A stretch of DNA of 64,000 bases, from positions 5,022,001 through 5,086,000 of the forward strand of contig NC_079243.1 of assembly GCF_028009165.1 (NCBI RefSeq). The letters run 5' to 3'. The notes below the pieces were generated by a model that was not told where the DNA came from, searched no databases, and saw nothing but the letters and a program-made list of their open reading frames with translations. Positions 38,419-50,205 of the stretch are shown here, piece by piece (the stretch's first letter is position 1; each line of letters begins with the position of its first letter). This DNA is from Akanthomyces muscarius (Eukaryota > Ascomycota > Sordariomycetes > Hypocreales > Cordycipitaceae). A program made the translations under genes and the position numbers.

Positions 38419-40195
38419 CTTCGTGTTATTTTTTAATTAACTGTATTTAAACTCTATTAACTTAATAGGATAAAATAGTTTTAACTCTAAACAAAAAAGA
38501 TATTATTAACGCCCTTAAGGCTTTAAAAAAAGACCCTATACTATCACTTTAAAGCGTAGCTTATATTTATAACGTACTATAAATAATACTAACACGTCGT
38601 TAATAAGAACGACTAAGTTAAGCTAATATAATAACACACTCTTAAAAATTAATAAATAAAAAAGAAGATCTCCTTATTTAGTATATTCTTAATCTAGATA
38701 TATAATCTTAGCTATCTCGCCTATATAATATAGAAGCTATAGCTAACCGCCTACTAGAGCTTAAATATAACATTCTAGTTAGGAGGTACTAGTCTATAAA
38801 CTTTATTAGGCGATACTTAGAACTTATTACGTGTTTATTATATCAAATTAACTATTAAAGAGTCTAATATAAAGATTTAAAGTAATATTAAGACTAGTTT
38901 TAGCTAGTAAAAAACACTATTATAAAATATAGTATATAAAAAAGAGAGATTTATAACTTTAATAAGATAGGCTTTATAATAGGCTAAATATTATCTAAAA
39001 TAGTTATTATAGGTATAGAAAGATATTAAAAAGGTTAGAAAATATAATAAGAAAATCATACTTAGGTGATAATAATAGAGTGTATTAGTATAACTAGTAT
39101 TATTATTCCTCTATTTATTATTATTATAAGTAAAACCTACCTCTCCTCTTAGTATAAAAATAGCCCTTTACCTTATAACTAGGCTATTTTTATTACTAAA
39201 AATAGATAGACTATAAATAAGAAGTGCTTAGAATAGCTTAAGTATTTTAATCTATATATAAAGACTAAAAGAATTAGTAAATATAAGCTATTAATCCTTA
39301 ATAGGTATAAAAGCTATTACTTTATAGATTTTAAGCTATATTATAAGGTAAATAATATAATTATATTATATATACCTACTTATTTATTATATATACTCTA
39401 ACTATTAGATATTACCTATTTCTAGCTATTAAAACGCGTATATAATAATATAATTAATAATCTAATACATACTAAGGTCACCTATATTACTAAGAAAGAA
39501 TTTTTCCTTATAGTTTACTTAGTATATAAAGCTTCTATAACTAAATTAAATATCTTTAGCGGTTTTTAAGGCGCTAGGATTTATCCTTTTAATCTAGAAT
39601 ATATTATTTTATAGCTTAATATAAAGTTATAGACTCTATTACCTCCTAGTACCGCTAATAGTTAAGAACTTCCCTAGCTTCTAAAAACCCCTAATAACCT
39701 AATAGAGGCTTTATCTTAAATAGAATATATTAAAAAAAGGATAAGGATCTATTAGAGTAGCTCTCTAAGTGAAATTATTATAAATATCTCTTAGTTATTA
39801 AAGTGTATAATAAAAGTAATATAATAGATAGTACTAATATAAGAATAAATTAATAAGCTAAAGGCAGTAAATATATAACTTTCTTAGTACTAATATATAA
39901 AAAAAAAACGCTTATAGACTAGAGGATCTCTTACTCTAAAAGCTAGTAAAAATTTAGCTACTTAGTTATAAAGGAAGGGTAAAAGAAGATATAATAAGTC
40001 TAAAAGTCTAGGTCTATTAACACAGTCTAAGCTATACTATTAGCGTTATAGTAATTATAGTAAAATTAGCTATAATTCTAGGATATATAAAAAGGTAATA
40101 GAAATCACTTTTTTAGATAATTATAATTAACTTTTATTAACTAGATTTTATTTCGGTTTATTAAAGTATATTTTTTATTATAAGGTCCTAGAAGG

Positions 40196-40235
40196 TAGCC
40201 TACTCGCTTAGGTGGCCTACTCGCTTATAAACTAT
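40196..40235 (-). repeat. Right TIR of the nested Fot-like element
   Basis: Reverse complement of the left TIR, with the same nine-base tip and two 17-bp units. Confidence 0.88.
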
Positions 40236-43200
40236 GTTAGTTATAAAGGTTAATTTTAGTACTAGATTAATAATATTAGTAGGAATTATAAGAATACTTA
40301 TAGTAGTAGGAAATATTAACTTCTAAGTCCTAAATAGCACTACCCTATTTTTTCTCTCCTTAACTAATATAAAGAGGCTTTAATTATAAGTTAATAACCT
40401 TAAAGACCTATTAATCTAAGGTAATTTAGAGATTCTACTTATATTAAGATAGGGATATCTTTAATAGATACTAATAGCTATAAAATTAATAGCCTTCTTC
40501 TTATCTAAATAATAATTATAATAATTATATTAATACTTTAGATATCTATTAGTTAAAAGGCTAAACTAAATCCTAAAATAAGCTAATAAAGAATTTAACT
40601 TAGTAATATTAGAGAAACTTATAAAGATTTACTACTATTATTAGATAAACTTTAGAGTACTTAGTAGATTTAAATTTACTATTAAGGATAATTATAAATT
40701 TAACTATAAGGTTATTATTAATATATTCTATATTAATAACCTCCCTATTTTATATATAGTTAACTTTATAACTAGATTTAATACTATTAGATTTCTTAAC
40801 TTAAAGAACTAAAAGGTAAAGGATGTTTAGGATACTCTCTATAAATATTAGTTAGATATTTATCTTAGCCCTTCTAAATAGCTAATATATAATATTAGTA
40901 AGAACTTTACTTCTATTAAATTCCGTTAATATATAAAGGTAATAAGTGTTTAAGTCTATAAAGTACTAATTAAGGTATATTATAGTATTAGAAAGGTTAA
41001 AAGATATTATAGAATTCTATAAAGAGTTTATAATATTATTAATAGTAAGCTTAGTAAACACCTCCCTTTATACTAGAAACTATAGATAGCTATAAAGGTA
41101 ATTAATAACTTAGTAGACTTAGATAGATTAATCCTAACCCTACTAGTATTTAGATCTATTTTAAGGCTATTAGATAACTTACTACTATATATATCTATAA
41201 TTAAAAGAGGGGAAGCTATCTAAAAAGTAATAGTAAAAATATAAAAGGTACTAATAAAGAGAAATATTTAAGAGGCTCTTATATTAAGGAATAGATTAAT
41301 TATTATAGTAATCCACTTATTATCTCTATAATCTAAAGTATAAGTATATTATAAGAAAGAAGGTTAGTAGGGTCCCTATAAGCTAATTAGGATTAATAAG
41401 GAGGACTATATATTAGCTATACCTAATAGCCTAAAGACCTTCTATTTAATAGTTATTTAACTATATTACTATAAGGAAGAAGAATAAGATAGGCTAGGGC
41501 CTAGGAGTGATAAATCTGCCACTATAATTCCTAAAGTTCTAGCCTATATAGGAAATTAGCTAGCTATTAGGGTAGTAATTAGATTAAAATAGAACTACCC
41601 TAATAAGCCGGCCCTAAAGTTATGCCCTATATTAGAAGAGAGACATTAAGGAGATAATAGACGCGGGGTTAACAGCTCTGCCAGTCCCTTAGCGGCCCTA
41701 GAAGCTACTAATAGCACTAATAAGGCCAACCTGTATAAGCTAGCGGCTAGTAAGGCCAACCTATATAAGCTAGTAGCTAGTAAGGCTAACCTAAAGGTGC
41801 TAGTGGTGGTATATTACTATCTAATACCTACTAGGACTACTAGAGGAGGGACTAGGAGAGTTATTAAAAAAGAAGTGGCGGAAGAAGAAGAAAGCCTCTA
41901 GAGATTAACTAGGAGAATATAAGGTTACCTATAAAAGCGCCTAATAGATAAGATATTCTTTTAGTAGCTATAGATAATAAATATAGTAACTAGTAAGTTA
42001 TTAATACTAGAAGTGTTCTTTATAGAAGTATAGATTATTAATTAGGATACTAATAAGAGCTTTATCTTTATAAAAGAAAAGAATAACTTCTAACTAGTAG
42101 TTAACTTATAGTAGTAGGGAATAATTATAACTCTAAGAGACTTATTTAAGGTATCTAACTAAAAGGAAATTAATAATCTACTTATATAAGAAGTTTTTAA
42201 GTTTATTTAATATAATAAAGAAAAACACTAAAATATCTAGATTTTTAATCTTAAGATAGTTAGAGAGATTAAAAGGAAGGATATAACTATCCTATATAAG
42301 AAATTATAACTAGTTATTTATAGCTTTAATAATATAAGAAAGAAGATAATCCTAATAGTTAACCTAATAATTTAATAATTAAGCTAATACCTTCTTATAG
42401 CTCTAGTACCTATTCTTACTAAGAGAGGTATCTTTATCTAGATTAGAGATATTAAATAAGTGTATATATAGTTAACTATAGTGCTTAATAGAATAATTCT
42501 AGTAAAGGTTCTAAAGTATTTAAAATCTACCTACCCTTTAGGAATAATTATAAGAGTAATTAAACTACTATATAGAATACTAGAAGTTAGAATATATTAG
42601 TAGGTAATATATAGTAAATACTATTATAAGAAACTAGGAATAATAAACTTAATATTTAATTTATATTTTATAATATTAGAAGATAATAAATTTAGTATTA
42701 TAGGGATATAAATAGATAATATAATTAGACTTAGTAATAAAAGATTTTTTATCTATAAATAGGAAGAATTAGAGAAGGCGGGTTTTATAATAAAACTAAA
42801 GGAGTAACTAATAATAAAAACTCTAATAACCTTTAATAGGTGCTGCCTAGAATTAGAAGAAAGAGGTATAATCTATCTAATATAAAAGTTATAAGTAAAG
42901 AAGATAAAAATCCTAACTTTAAAATAAGAATATATTAAGGAATAAGTAAAAGGCATATATATTACTAGTATCTACTAACTAGAAGTAGCTTTTAACCTAT
43001 TAGTTACTACCTAATAGTAAGAACTAATAGAGGATAACTTTAGAAAGTTAAGTAACTAGTTATAATAGTAGATTAATAACTAGAGATAAGGCCTCTATTA
43101 TATATTATTTAACTTTACTAAGGTAAAGCTCTTTATCTTTATTAATAGTTTTTTTATAAATAATAAAGATTTAAGCTCTTAGCTAAGATATATAATTATT

Positions 43201-43847
43201 TTTAGAACTAAAGAAGTAATAGATAATTAGAATAAGGTTATAATAAAAGGAAATATTATTATATAGGCCTTAATTAAATTAAAGAGAGTTATAAGAAGTG
43301 CCTTTACTTTTAAATTATATAGTATAGTATAAAGAGTAAATATTAGATATATAATTAACTTAATAATAGTAATAATTATAAAATAGCTCTAAACCTAAAA
43401 GATACTAATAATCCTATATATTAACTCCTTCTCCCTTTATAAGTGCCTTATTAAATTAGGTATAATAAAAGAGAAGAGATTAATAATTAATATAATAGCT
43501 CTTTAATAGTTATATAAGAGATATAAAGTATAAGAGATCTAATAGATTAATAGTAATAATAACCTAGCTAATATAATAATAAAGACGACCCTAAATAAGG
43601 CGCTAAAAGGCCTTATTAATATAAATAAAATAATAATTTAGATAAAAGGCTAGGTAGAAAGGAAGAAAGAGGTATAATAAGGAGTTATAATAAAAGGTAG
43701 AGGTACTAGAGTGCCCTAATTAGTTAGAATAGACTAGAAGCTAGGAGAATAATAACCTAGTGTGTATACTATTAAGTAGAATGTGTTTTTATTGTGTTTT
43801 TAGTGTTTTTAGTAGCTAGCGCGCTATAAGAAAGAAAATACTACTAG

Positions 43848-44065
43848 TATTACAGCCTGCCTACCCTCTAGTGGTAGTAACTAGTAGAGGGCCTAAACGG
43901 AGCCCTCTTATTAGCTAGAACTATAGATTGACCCACTTTTATATAATGGCCACCACAGAGTTCTGGGTGACTATAAACGAGTATTATATAATAGACTAAT
44001 AACACCACGAATTAACCTATTCTATCACCAACTATCATATTAATACGTACCTATCTGTACCAACA
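43848..44065 (+). repeat. Right LTR of the copia element
   Basis: It begins TATTACAGCC (RIP-altered from TGTTGCAGCC) and ends TACCAACA. The inner 99 bp carry the RIP-type changes and the outer part is unmutated, the mirror image of the left LTR. Confidence 0.93.
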
Positions 44066-44335
44066 GAAAGGGTCAGGTCAATATTACCATCTATGAAAAA
44101 AAGAAGAGGCCAACAAGTACTGCTCGTTTAATTGAATTATAATTTGGTTCTTTTGCGTGCTTCATGCTCATGGTTATCATCAGTCAAGCACTTCCTATCT
44201 GTGTTGTGACGGAAATGCTCTCCGTGACAACCCACCCTCCGCATCCCCACTACAATTCTACGAGGCATGGCGGCTCCGAGACGCAACAACGAAACATCAA
44301 AAGCAGAGCCGTTACGGGAGCCCTGCATCCCCAAC

Positions 44336-44744
44336 ATGGTGCGTCATATACCTAGGACCAAAACAAGATACGCATAGCTGTCGGGTTTATTTCAAGAACG
44401 CAGCACCCGCTGACCAGCTCGTGCAGAACAAAGACTCGAGCTTCACGTACGTGCACATGCACCGCGCCGGCGACGCGGACCTCTTCGAGGATTTCTGCCG
44501 CGATAAGCTGCCCGACGACGAAATCTACGTGCCGCCGCAGCACCAGCCCATTAACCCCGAGGACGAGGACGACGTGGTACCCGACCAGCACGCCGCGTTT
44601 GGCATCCAGCGCGCTACCCAGCGCGTCAACGAGCCAGCGTGGAAGGACCTGGGCCTGGCGTCACTCATGGACAAAGGGCCGGATGCGAATGGGAAGAAAA
44701 ATAGCGGCAAGGGTGCCGTGGGAGTCAGGAACCTACCACGATAA
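44336..44744 (+). CDS. Apc13-like subunit of the anaphase-promoting complex
   Basis: A 106-aa protein resembling fungal Apc13 (Swm1-type), a small structural subunit of the APC/C ubiquitin ligase. Model: the ATG at 44336-44338 is the whole first coding exon, followed by an 88-bp intron (GTGCGT donor, CTGAC branch, GTGCAG acceptor) and exon 2 at 44427-44744. The product opens MNKDSSFTYVHMHR, has the KLPDDEIYVPPQ block corresponding to the KLPxE/D-V-x-x-P core of Apc13, then NPEDEDDVVPDQHAAFGI and the conserved EPAWKDLGLASL end. An alternative is the unspliced frame open from 44157, but its first 90 codons look non-coding. The gene starts 270 bp from the edge of transposon nest 1 yet shows no RIP. 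Assignment rests on motif memory, not a search. Confidence 0.68.
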
Positions 44745-45013
44745 ATTGGCATCTACTCGATGACGGCTGTTGCGGTGACTACACCATGGCATTGGCTCGG
44801 TGCTGGCATTACGACCTTCACGACTCGACGATTTTATTTGCTAATACACAGACTTTGTGTATTGAATTACCCATAACCTAATAAATACCCATTGATCCTC
44901 GATGATCTGCGCAACGCAGCCCAAAAAGTAGTAACCGTGACGCGCAACTCCGGACTCCATGTACACCCATAATCAAAGTATGCACACCCATTTATGCTGA
45001 CGCACCAGAGATT

Positions 45014-45732
45014 TTAATTCTTCCCCAGGAATGCCTCTCGTTCGACCACCTCTGGCGCAAACTTGACCAGAAACACCGTCTTGCCTGGCCACATTTCACC
45101 CTCGGCGACCGTGTGAGCCGTTACTTTCGCCGGAAAATCCGCGCCGTCGCACACGCCTTCAATGACGCCCGCTGCGAATGCCGCGCAGTTCAGCTGGCTC
45201 ATCTCTCGCGGTACCGAGATGTACTGGTTTACGAGCGGCTCATTGTCGATAATCATGTACTCCTCGGGCGTGTCCGGGTTGTTGCTCTTCTCGAGGCGGT
45301 CGGCCTGCCGTCCAAACAGGTGCGTCCAAGCATTTTGCTTGATAAAGTGAAGTAAGGCAATGATGTTCAGCGGTCGCAGCTGCGTGCGCGCGGGCTCGCG
45401 GTAGAGGAGAAGGTCGAGGAGCTTGAGGCCGATGGAGTGGCCCTGAAGATTTAGCCTGGATTGGGGAGCTGATTAGCCTTGGCCAGAGCCCGAAAAGTGT
45501 CTCAGGGTATTGAAAAAAAGGAATCTTACCTCTGCTCAAGCTCTTGGATCCCCTTGACACGGCGCTGCGCATACGTCACCATTTCACCGAACAGGTACGC
45601 AAAGCTGGCCTGGCTCATCTCCCCCCCTTTGGAGCGGTTCAGCGGGCGGCTGTAGATAGTCTTGCCATTGCTGGGCAGCCGCAGACCGGATTCCTTGGTG
45701 ACCGCCTGCGCGCCTGGTTGTGTGCTCGACAT
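45014..45732 (-). CDS. TRS31: TRAPP complex subunit Trs31 / TRAPPC5
   Basis: A Bet3-family subunit of the TRAPP tethering complexes, which act as exchange factors for Rab/Ypt GTPases in ER-Golgi traffic. Two exons, 45732-45530 and 45455-45014, joined across a 74-bp intron (GTAAGA donor) to 214 aa. The Bet3 fold region starts at GGEMSQASFAYLFGEMVTYA, continues through LNLQGHSIGLKLLDLLLYRE and ends with SQLNCAAFAAGVIEGVCDG and the alpha/beta tail WPGKTVFLVKF. Length and order fit TRAPPC5. It is a housekeeping gene in the island between the two transposon nests, on the same strand as the downstream BCS1-type gene. Confidence 0.9.
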
Positions 45733-46119
45733 TTCTTCGCTTCGTCCGGGGCTGTGGTCGGGATACGGCGATGTTGGATGCAGCTGCAGCGTCCTCTGGT
45801 ACGTTGGAGGCGACTTGGGCAGGCCAGCGCTGCCCCACCATCCAGACTGCAGCTACTTCGATACAAAAACATGTCAAAATGGCACGATGTCATCTTTAAA
45901 CAATAAGGCTTGTTCAATTTTGAATACATTTGCAGATAAGAAGATATTAAGAAAAGATATTGGTGAAAATATTGGGCCGCATCTACATGCAGTCCTAAGC
46001 AGTAATACAGATACCCAGCGCCAACGACAACGATAAAAGCACCTATTAATTAGTTCAATACCAAAAGGTCTCCCCTTCACAATAATCATATACGTCGTGC
46101 CGTAATCCACCAGGCTCGT
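45733..46119. other. Intergenic between TRS31 and the BCS1-type gene
   Basis: Promoter side of TRS31 and 3' end of the ATPase gene. AT-rich but not RIP-like. No gene seen. Confidence 0.6.
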
Positions 46120-48027
46120 CTATTGCACCTTCACCACCTTGGACTTGGTCTCTTTCTGCTTCAACGAAGCTTCCACCCACGCATGCACCTCCTCTAAGGC
46201 CCTGCGCGGGCTCTTTTTCCTCTTGAGCAGGAAACCCTGCACCTCCGCCGGCGAAAACTTGCCCTCCGGAATACGCCTAGAAAATTCGACTGCGATATCC
46301 TTCATTTCATCCTCGTCGATGTCGATCTTGTATGCCGAATTAGTTTGCTCGTATATCATATTATTCTGCTTCGCCGCTGCGGGCTTCTTGACGGGCCCGT
46401 CGGACCTGCTCTCCTGGGCCTTCTTGGCCACGCGAGGAGCTTCATACATGCGCTGAAAAAGCTCGGCGACTTGAAACGCGCTAGCATGGCCGAATTCGAC
46501 CTGCACATCTACGCGGCCGGGCCGCACTAGTGCCTCGTCGAGCGACTCGGGTTTGTTTGTCGTCATGATGAGCACGCGACCCTCGTGGGAGGCGACGCCG
46601 TCAATAGCATTCAGGAGACCAGAGAGAGAGATCCCCTTCTTAGGACCACGCTTTCGTTGGGTTTCACTCTGACCTCTGCGACGGCCCTTTTTTCTCGATT
46701 TAACAGGCTCTTCATCAGACGACGAGTCACTCTCGCTATCGCTGGAGGCCGAACCATTGTCTTTAGACTTGGAGTCCTTTTTCTTGTCCTTTTCTTTGCC
46801 CTTGCCTTCACCGTCAGCATCAGCTCCTTCTCGACGGAGACCAGCACTGTCGATGTCCTCCAGCAGAATAACGCAGCGACGAGGGAGCTTTGTAAAGAGA
46901 ACGGCGAGATCCTCCTCAGTAACGCTGGCGTCCTGAAGACTGATGACATAAATATCGATACCAAATACGCCGGCAAGTGCAAACGAAAAGCTAGTCTTGC
47001 CAGTACCGGGGGGGCCGTGGAAGAGATAGCCACGGCGCAGCGGGATACCGCGAGACGCGTACCACCGTGGGGTAGCGGGGTGAAGGTATTCGTTGACATC
47101 GGCTAGCACGTTGTGCTTCTCCTTGTTGTCTAAAACGACGGTGCGAATCGGACGAACGGGCCGTCGAGCAACCTGCTGCCACATGTTGTAGTCGCGGCGC
47201 AATTCTTTGGAACGCGGTCGATAGATGGTCGTCTTCTGCGCCATGTCTTTCCAGTACAGTGCTTTGGCATCCGCCAGCAGCTCTTTAATAGGAACGATGG
47301 ATCTTCCGTAGCACGCAATCTCAACAGATTCGACGTCCTTCATAGGACCCCAACCGCCGCTGTTGGCAAAAGATTCCTTGAACCGGAACAGTCGAAAGTA
47401 TGTGCTCTTGTACCAGAAGCCCGTTCGCCCCAAGCCCGGAATGTAGCGAGGTGGCGAGGTGGCAGCCTGACGAGAAAAATTGAGATATCGGTTGTCCGTA
47501 GTCTCATCATCACCGCCACTGGTAAGAAATAAAGCCTTTCCTTCCTCCTCTTCTTCGTCGTCATCATCCCAGGCGCTTCGGTAGACTGTCTGTGCTGTGA
47601 GCTGCTTGCTGCGTTTGAGGGAGGGATGCTGCGCCAGGAACTTCATGACATGGTCGTAGATGTGATCATCCTCGCTTATCTGTACGGAGCACATGAGGAA
47701 ACGCTGGATAACGGATTCCAGGTAGAAGTAGACCTGATTGAATATTTTGGAGAAACCCCATATAAAACCAACCGCAGTCAAAAGCAAGGAGGGGTCGATG
47801 CCAAACTGTGCTCCTAGAAGCTTGTACACAAATAAGAGCAATTGTGATAGCGGGGAGACGGAGCCAGCAGTCGTCAACAAAGTATCCATGATGCCGTGGG
47901 GAAAGCTGCCAGCGTCGGTTGTATTATTCCCCTCTGCTGCGTTGCCGTCTGTTGCATTCTGCTGCTGCTGAAAGAGAGGGGAGAATTGCATGGATAGCGA
48001 ATCCATCATGGAAGCCATGTTTGGCAT
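46120..48027 (-). CDS. BCS1-type AAA ATPase
   Basis: A membrane-anchored AAA ATPase of the BCS1 family. True Bcs1 inserts the Rieske iron-sulfur protein into complex III at the inner mitochondrial membrane; ascomycetes also have several paralogues of unknown role, and this looks like one of them. Single exon, 635 aa from the ATG at 48027 (MPNMASMMDSL); the frame upstream lacks an ATG. An N-terminal hydrophobic segment near SLLLTAVGFIWGFSKIF is followed by the BCS1_N domain, which ends in GRSIVPIKELLADA. The AAA module has Walker A GPPGTGKTSFSFAL, Walker B CVILLEDIDSAG and sensor 1 GRVLIMTTN. Between Walker B and the sensor there is a roughly 65-residue Lys/Ser/Asp/Glu-rich insert absent from canonical Bcs1. 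Confidence 0.88.
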   Translation of the reverse strand: MPNMASMMDSLSMQFSPLFQQQQNATDGNAAEGNNTTDAGSFPHGIMDTLLTTAGSVSPLSQLLLFVYKLLGAQFGIDPSLLLTAVGFIWGFSKIFNQVYFYLESVIQRFLMCSVQISEDDHIYDHVMKFLAQHPSLKRSKQLTAQTVYRSAWDDDDEEEEEGKALFLTSGGDDETTDNRYLNFSRQAATSPPRYIPGLGRTGFWYKSTYFRLFRFKESFANSGGWGPMKDVESVEIACYGRSIVPIKELLADAKALYWKDMAQKTTIYRPRSKELRRDYNMWQQVARRPVRPIRTVVLDNKEKHNVLADVNEYLHPATPRWYASRGIPLRRGYLFHGPPGTGKTSFSFALAGVFGIDIYVISLQDASVTEEDLAVLFTKLPRRCVILLEDIDSAGLRREGADADGEGKGKEKDKKKDSKSKDNGSASSDSESDSSSDEEPVKSRKKGRRRGQSETQRKRGPKKGISLSGLLNAIDGVASHEGRVLIMTTNKPESLDEALVRPGRVDVQVEFGHASAFQVAELFQRMYEAPRVAKKAQESRSDGPVKKPAAAKQNNMIYEQTNSAYKIDIDEDEMKDIAVEFSRRIPEGKFSPAEVQGFLLKRKKSPRRALEEVHAWVEASLKQKETKSKVVKVQ

Positions 48028-49970
48028 GGCTACCAAGCGAGACGAGGAATTAAAAGAAGAACAGCGCACTGCAAATGCGATGAGCAGTGACAGGGTGTCC
48101 AGAACAACCCGAATGAATAGACAAAACAAGTGTTATCCCTGCGCTGCGCTGCAGACTCTTTCGCTGTTGTGCTTATGACTTATACCAGAAGCGCCAGATC
48201 AGCCAAAAATGCACCAAGTGACTGGAAACCACCAAGAAAAGCAGAACCCCTCCAAAAGAGATGGGAGATTGACAGATCTAGGTTGCGCAACAGCTTGTCA
48301 TCAGACTGGAAACTTGAAATAAATATTCGAAGCTAGCACTCACATGCCAGGGCAGACCATGCACGGTGTCGGACCGCCACCGACACGCAAGGCTGCAACC
48401 AAGGCAAACGTCACGGGAGAGATAGACGCTAGCTACTGTGGAAATTCTCGGCCGACGCGCACAGTGGCGAGAAATTGACGAGGCAAGAAACAAGAAGAAG
48501 CCAAGCGCCAGTCAGCCCAAGCAGAGAGCAAATGCACTGGGACGCTGACTAGTTATTGACAAGCCGAAGCTACGTCGAGGTGGCAACGCCTTTGCTCGTA
48601 TTTCCGAGAAGACTGGACGAGAGGGTGTTGCCGATTGATCCATTTTTTTATTCAAAATATTCTTCTCCAGGCACCAGTGACTCTGCGATATCGATTGCCC
48701 TCGGGACCATGCCTCTTTGTTACAATTGTCACAGTCACACAGCACAAAAATTAAAAATCGACGAATCGGCACGAAGAGCAACACAGGTCGGGCGTAGCCT
48801 GTGGCGTTCACTGACGGGGCTGGATCCCCACTGTCAGCGACGACCGCCTATAGGTACCCAGTATGCACAAGGTGCCCGGTCAGACAGCGAGCTGCATGTA
48901 CCAAAATGCACCATGTAGCTATATCGATGCAGGTGGCTCGGCCCAACCAAACCACGAATGGCATTGACCGCCTTTGACTTACAGAGCCCTGGATTTGGCC
49001 AATACCCCGGTGGAATGCATTCAGGCGGGTAAGGAATCCTGCACTACTGATGTGAAGACATTGAGGGCGGCTCACGAGGGTATACGTTTGCGGCGGCTTT
49101 CTTCACAATTTCTCCTCAATGAACGCGGGAGGTGGCATCGTGAGTGAGTCCCACGCTAAAACTTATCCGCTCTGTCACTGGGCAGTGCCCCAGCGCTCTT
49201 AACGGTGTTGTAACTTGTTCTAATATCTTTGGCTACGCCAGCGGTGTCTCATATCCACCTGGCGACAACCATGAGCGTGAGCATGGCTTTTTGCATGCTC
49301 ACTATATCAAAATTGAACTGTGAAAGCTTTATTGAATAGACAAGGCAGCTGCGGACCCAGTGCAACAAATACTTTTCACGGAGCAAGCATTCCTGTTAAA
49401 TGGGGCACTTGACCGGTGCGGAAAGTTTGTAGGGCTCCCCGTCTTTCAAGCTGCACGGGTCCCGACTTCCCTGACTTCGGGACCACCGTGACCCTCTACT
49501 TTTGACGACTGTCCTCGGTTTCTGTTTGTGTAACCCTAAGTTTAAAGAAAAAAAAAAATCAGCGGTGGCGGGGCCTGCGCCGTCATTTCGACCGGACGGC
49601 TCAGTTTTCTACCGAAGGCGAGCAATGTAAGTCTCAGCCACCATAGTATAACTATTCACATGGCAGAGAAAGCAAACCCGACAGTAGTTATGTAGCGCAA
49701 GAGCTCGTGCCCAACAGGCAAAGTCCACGCCTGTTGATGCCCCCCTGGCCCGGGCCGTGCTTGGGTACACATACCAGCAGTGATCATTCGTAAGAGCCAA
49801 CGTGGCGGATGCCATCTGGGTCCCAGGCAACCAGGGACACGGCAAGCCGCAAGAATACTTGCCTTTTCTGCCGCGACTGTGGTGACTCATGATGCCCAGG
49901 TGCTTCTGTTCCAGTGACACTATGCCTACGTGGCTCGGCTGCAGGTCGTCCTAGCCCTCTCCACACACTA
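48028..49970. other. Intergenic, no gene recognised
   Basis: About 1.9 kb upstream of the BCS1-type gene, up to the edge of transposon nest 2. Composition is ordinary. Frames of 60-120 codons occur on both strands without motifs. The last two bases are the left TA of the transposon target site. Confidence 0.5.
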
Positions 49971-50027
49971 ACGTCGATCACCCACTTGGGAGCCAACCCA
50001 CCTGGGAGCCAACCCACCTGGGAGCCA
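49971..50027 (+). repeat. Left TIR with three subterminal 16-bp units
   Basis: A nine-base tip, ACGTCGATC, then three tandem copies of ACCCACYTGGGAGCCA (49980-49995, 49996-50011, 50012-50027). The first 41 bp match the right TIR; the third unit has no partner there. Confidence 0.92.
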
Positions 50028-50205
50028 CTCTAACGCGTCGCGTCCGTCTCTATCACCTCCTTACAACAACCGCAATAACTCACACATTTATTATTATAAT
50101 TTAATTCTTTTTTAATAAGAGTATTATAAATACCTATTATACTAAAGAAGACCTTTAAAATGTAATTTAAGATATTATTAGTAGTATAAGCTAATATAAG
50201 GCTAG

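Larger units (their letters stand above)
38379..40235 (+). mobile_element. Fot/pogo-type DNA transposon nested in the copia element, RIP-degraded
   Basis: About 1.86 kb bounded by 40-bp terminal inverted repeats (38379-38418 and 40196-40235) differing at three transition sites. A decayed plus-strand transposase can be read through stops: KYKLLILNRYKSYYFIDF (catalytic Asp now Asn) followed by VNNIIILYIPTYLLYILQ and LLDITYF (about 39270-39430) match the pogo/Fot DDE core, and GARIYPFNLEYII plus LNIKL-TLLPPST (about 39560-39660) match the usual C-terminal domain. The exact terminal dinucleotide and the TA duplication are ambiguous (TA on the left, TG on the right). Confidence 0.85.
35502..44065 (+). 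mobile_element. RIP-degraded Ty1/copia LTR retrotransposon with a nested DNA transposon
   Basis: Two 218-bp direct repeats bound the element, with GAAAG duplicated on each side (35497-35501 and 44066-44070). The interior is extremely AT-rich and has stops in all frames, but decayed plus-strand protein similarity can be read through them: a CCHC zinc knuckle whose Cys/His are now mostly Tyr (YYIYSKIGYFLTYY, about 37809-37860), a protease region (about 38280-40410, split by the nested element), reverse transcriptase (about 42540-42790; FSIIGIQIDNI aligns with the FGxVGLQTDDT motif of fungal copia RTs) and the RNase H-side region (about 42930-43200; VKLFIFINSFFINNKDLSSQ). The order zinc knuckle, protease, late RT fits Ty1/copia. 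Without the nested insertion the element is about 6.7 kb. It is inactive. Confidence 0.9.

Noticed and set aside
35640..43850. AT-rich block as centromere or mitochondrial DNA insertion
   Set aside because: Matched LTRs, target duplications and decayed copia and transposase motifs explain it as RIPed transposons.
49980..50027. Three 16-bp units considered as a CRISPR-like array
   Set aside because: The units are directly adjacent without spacers and form part of a terminal inverted repeat in a eukaryotic genome.
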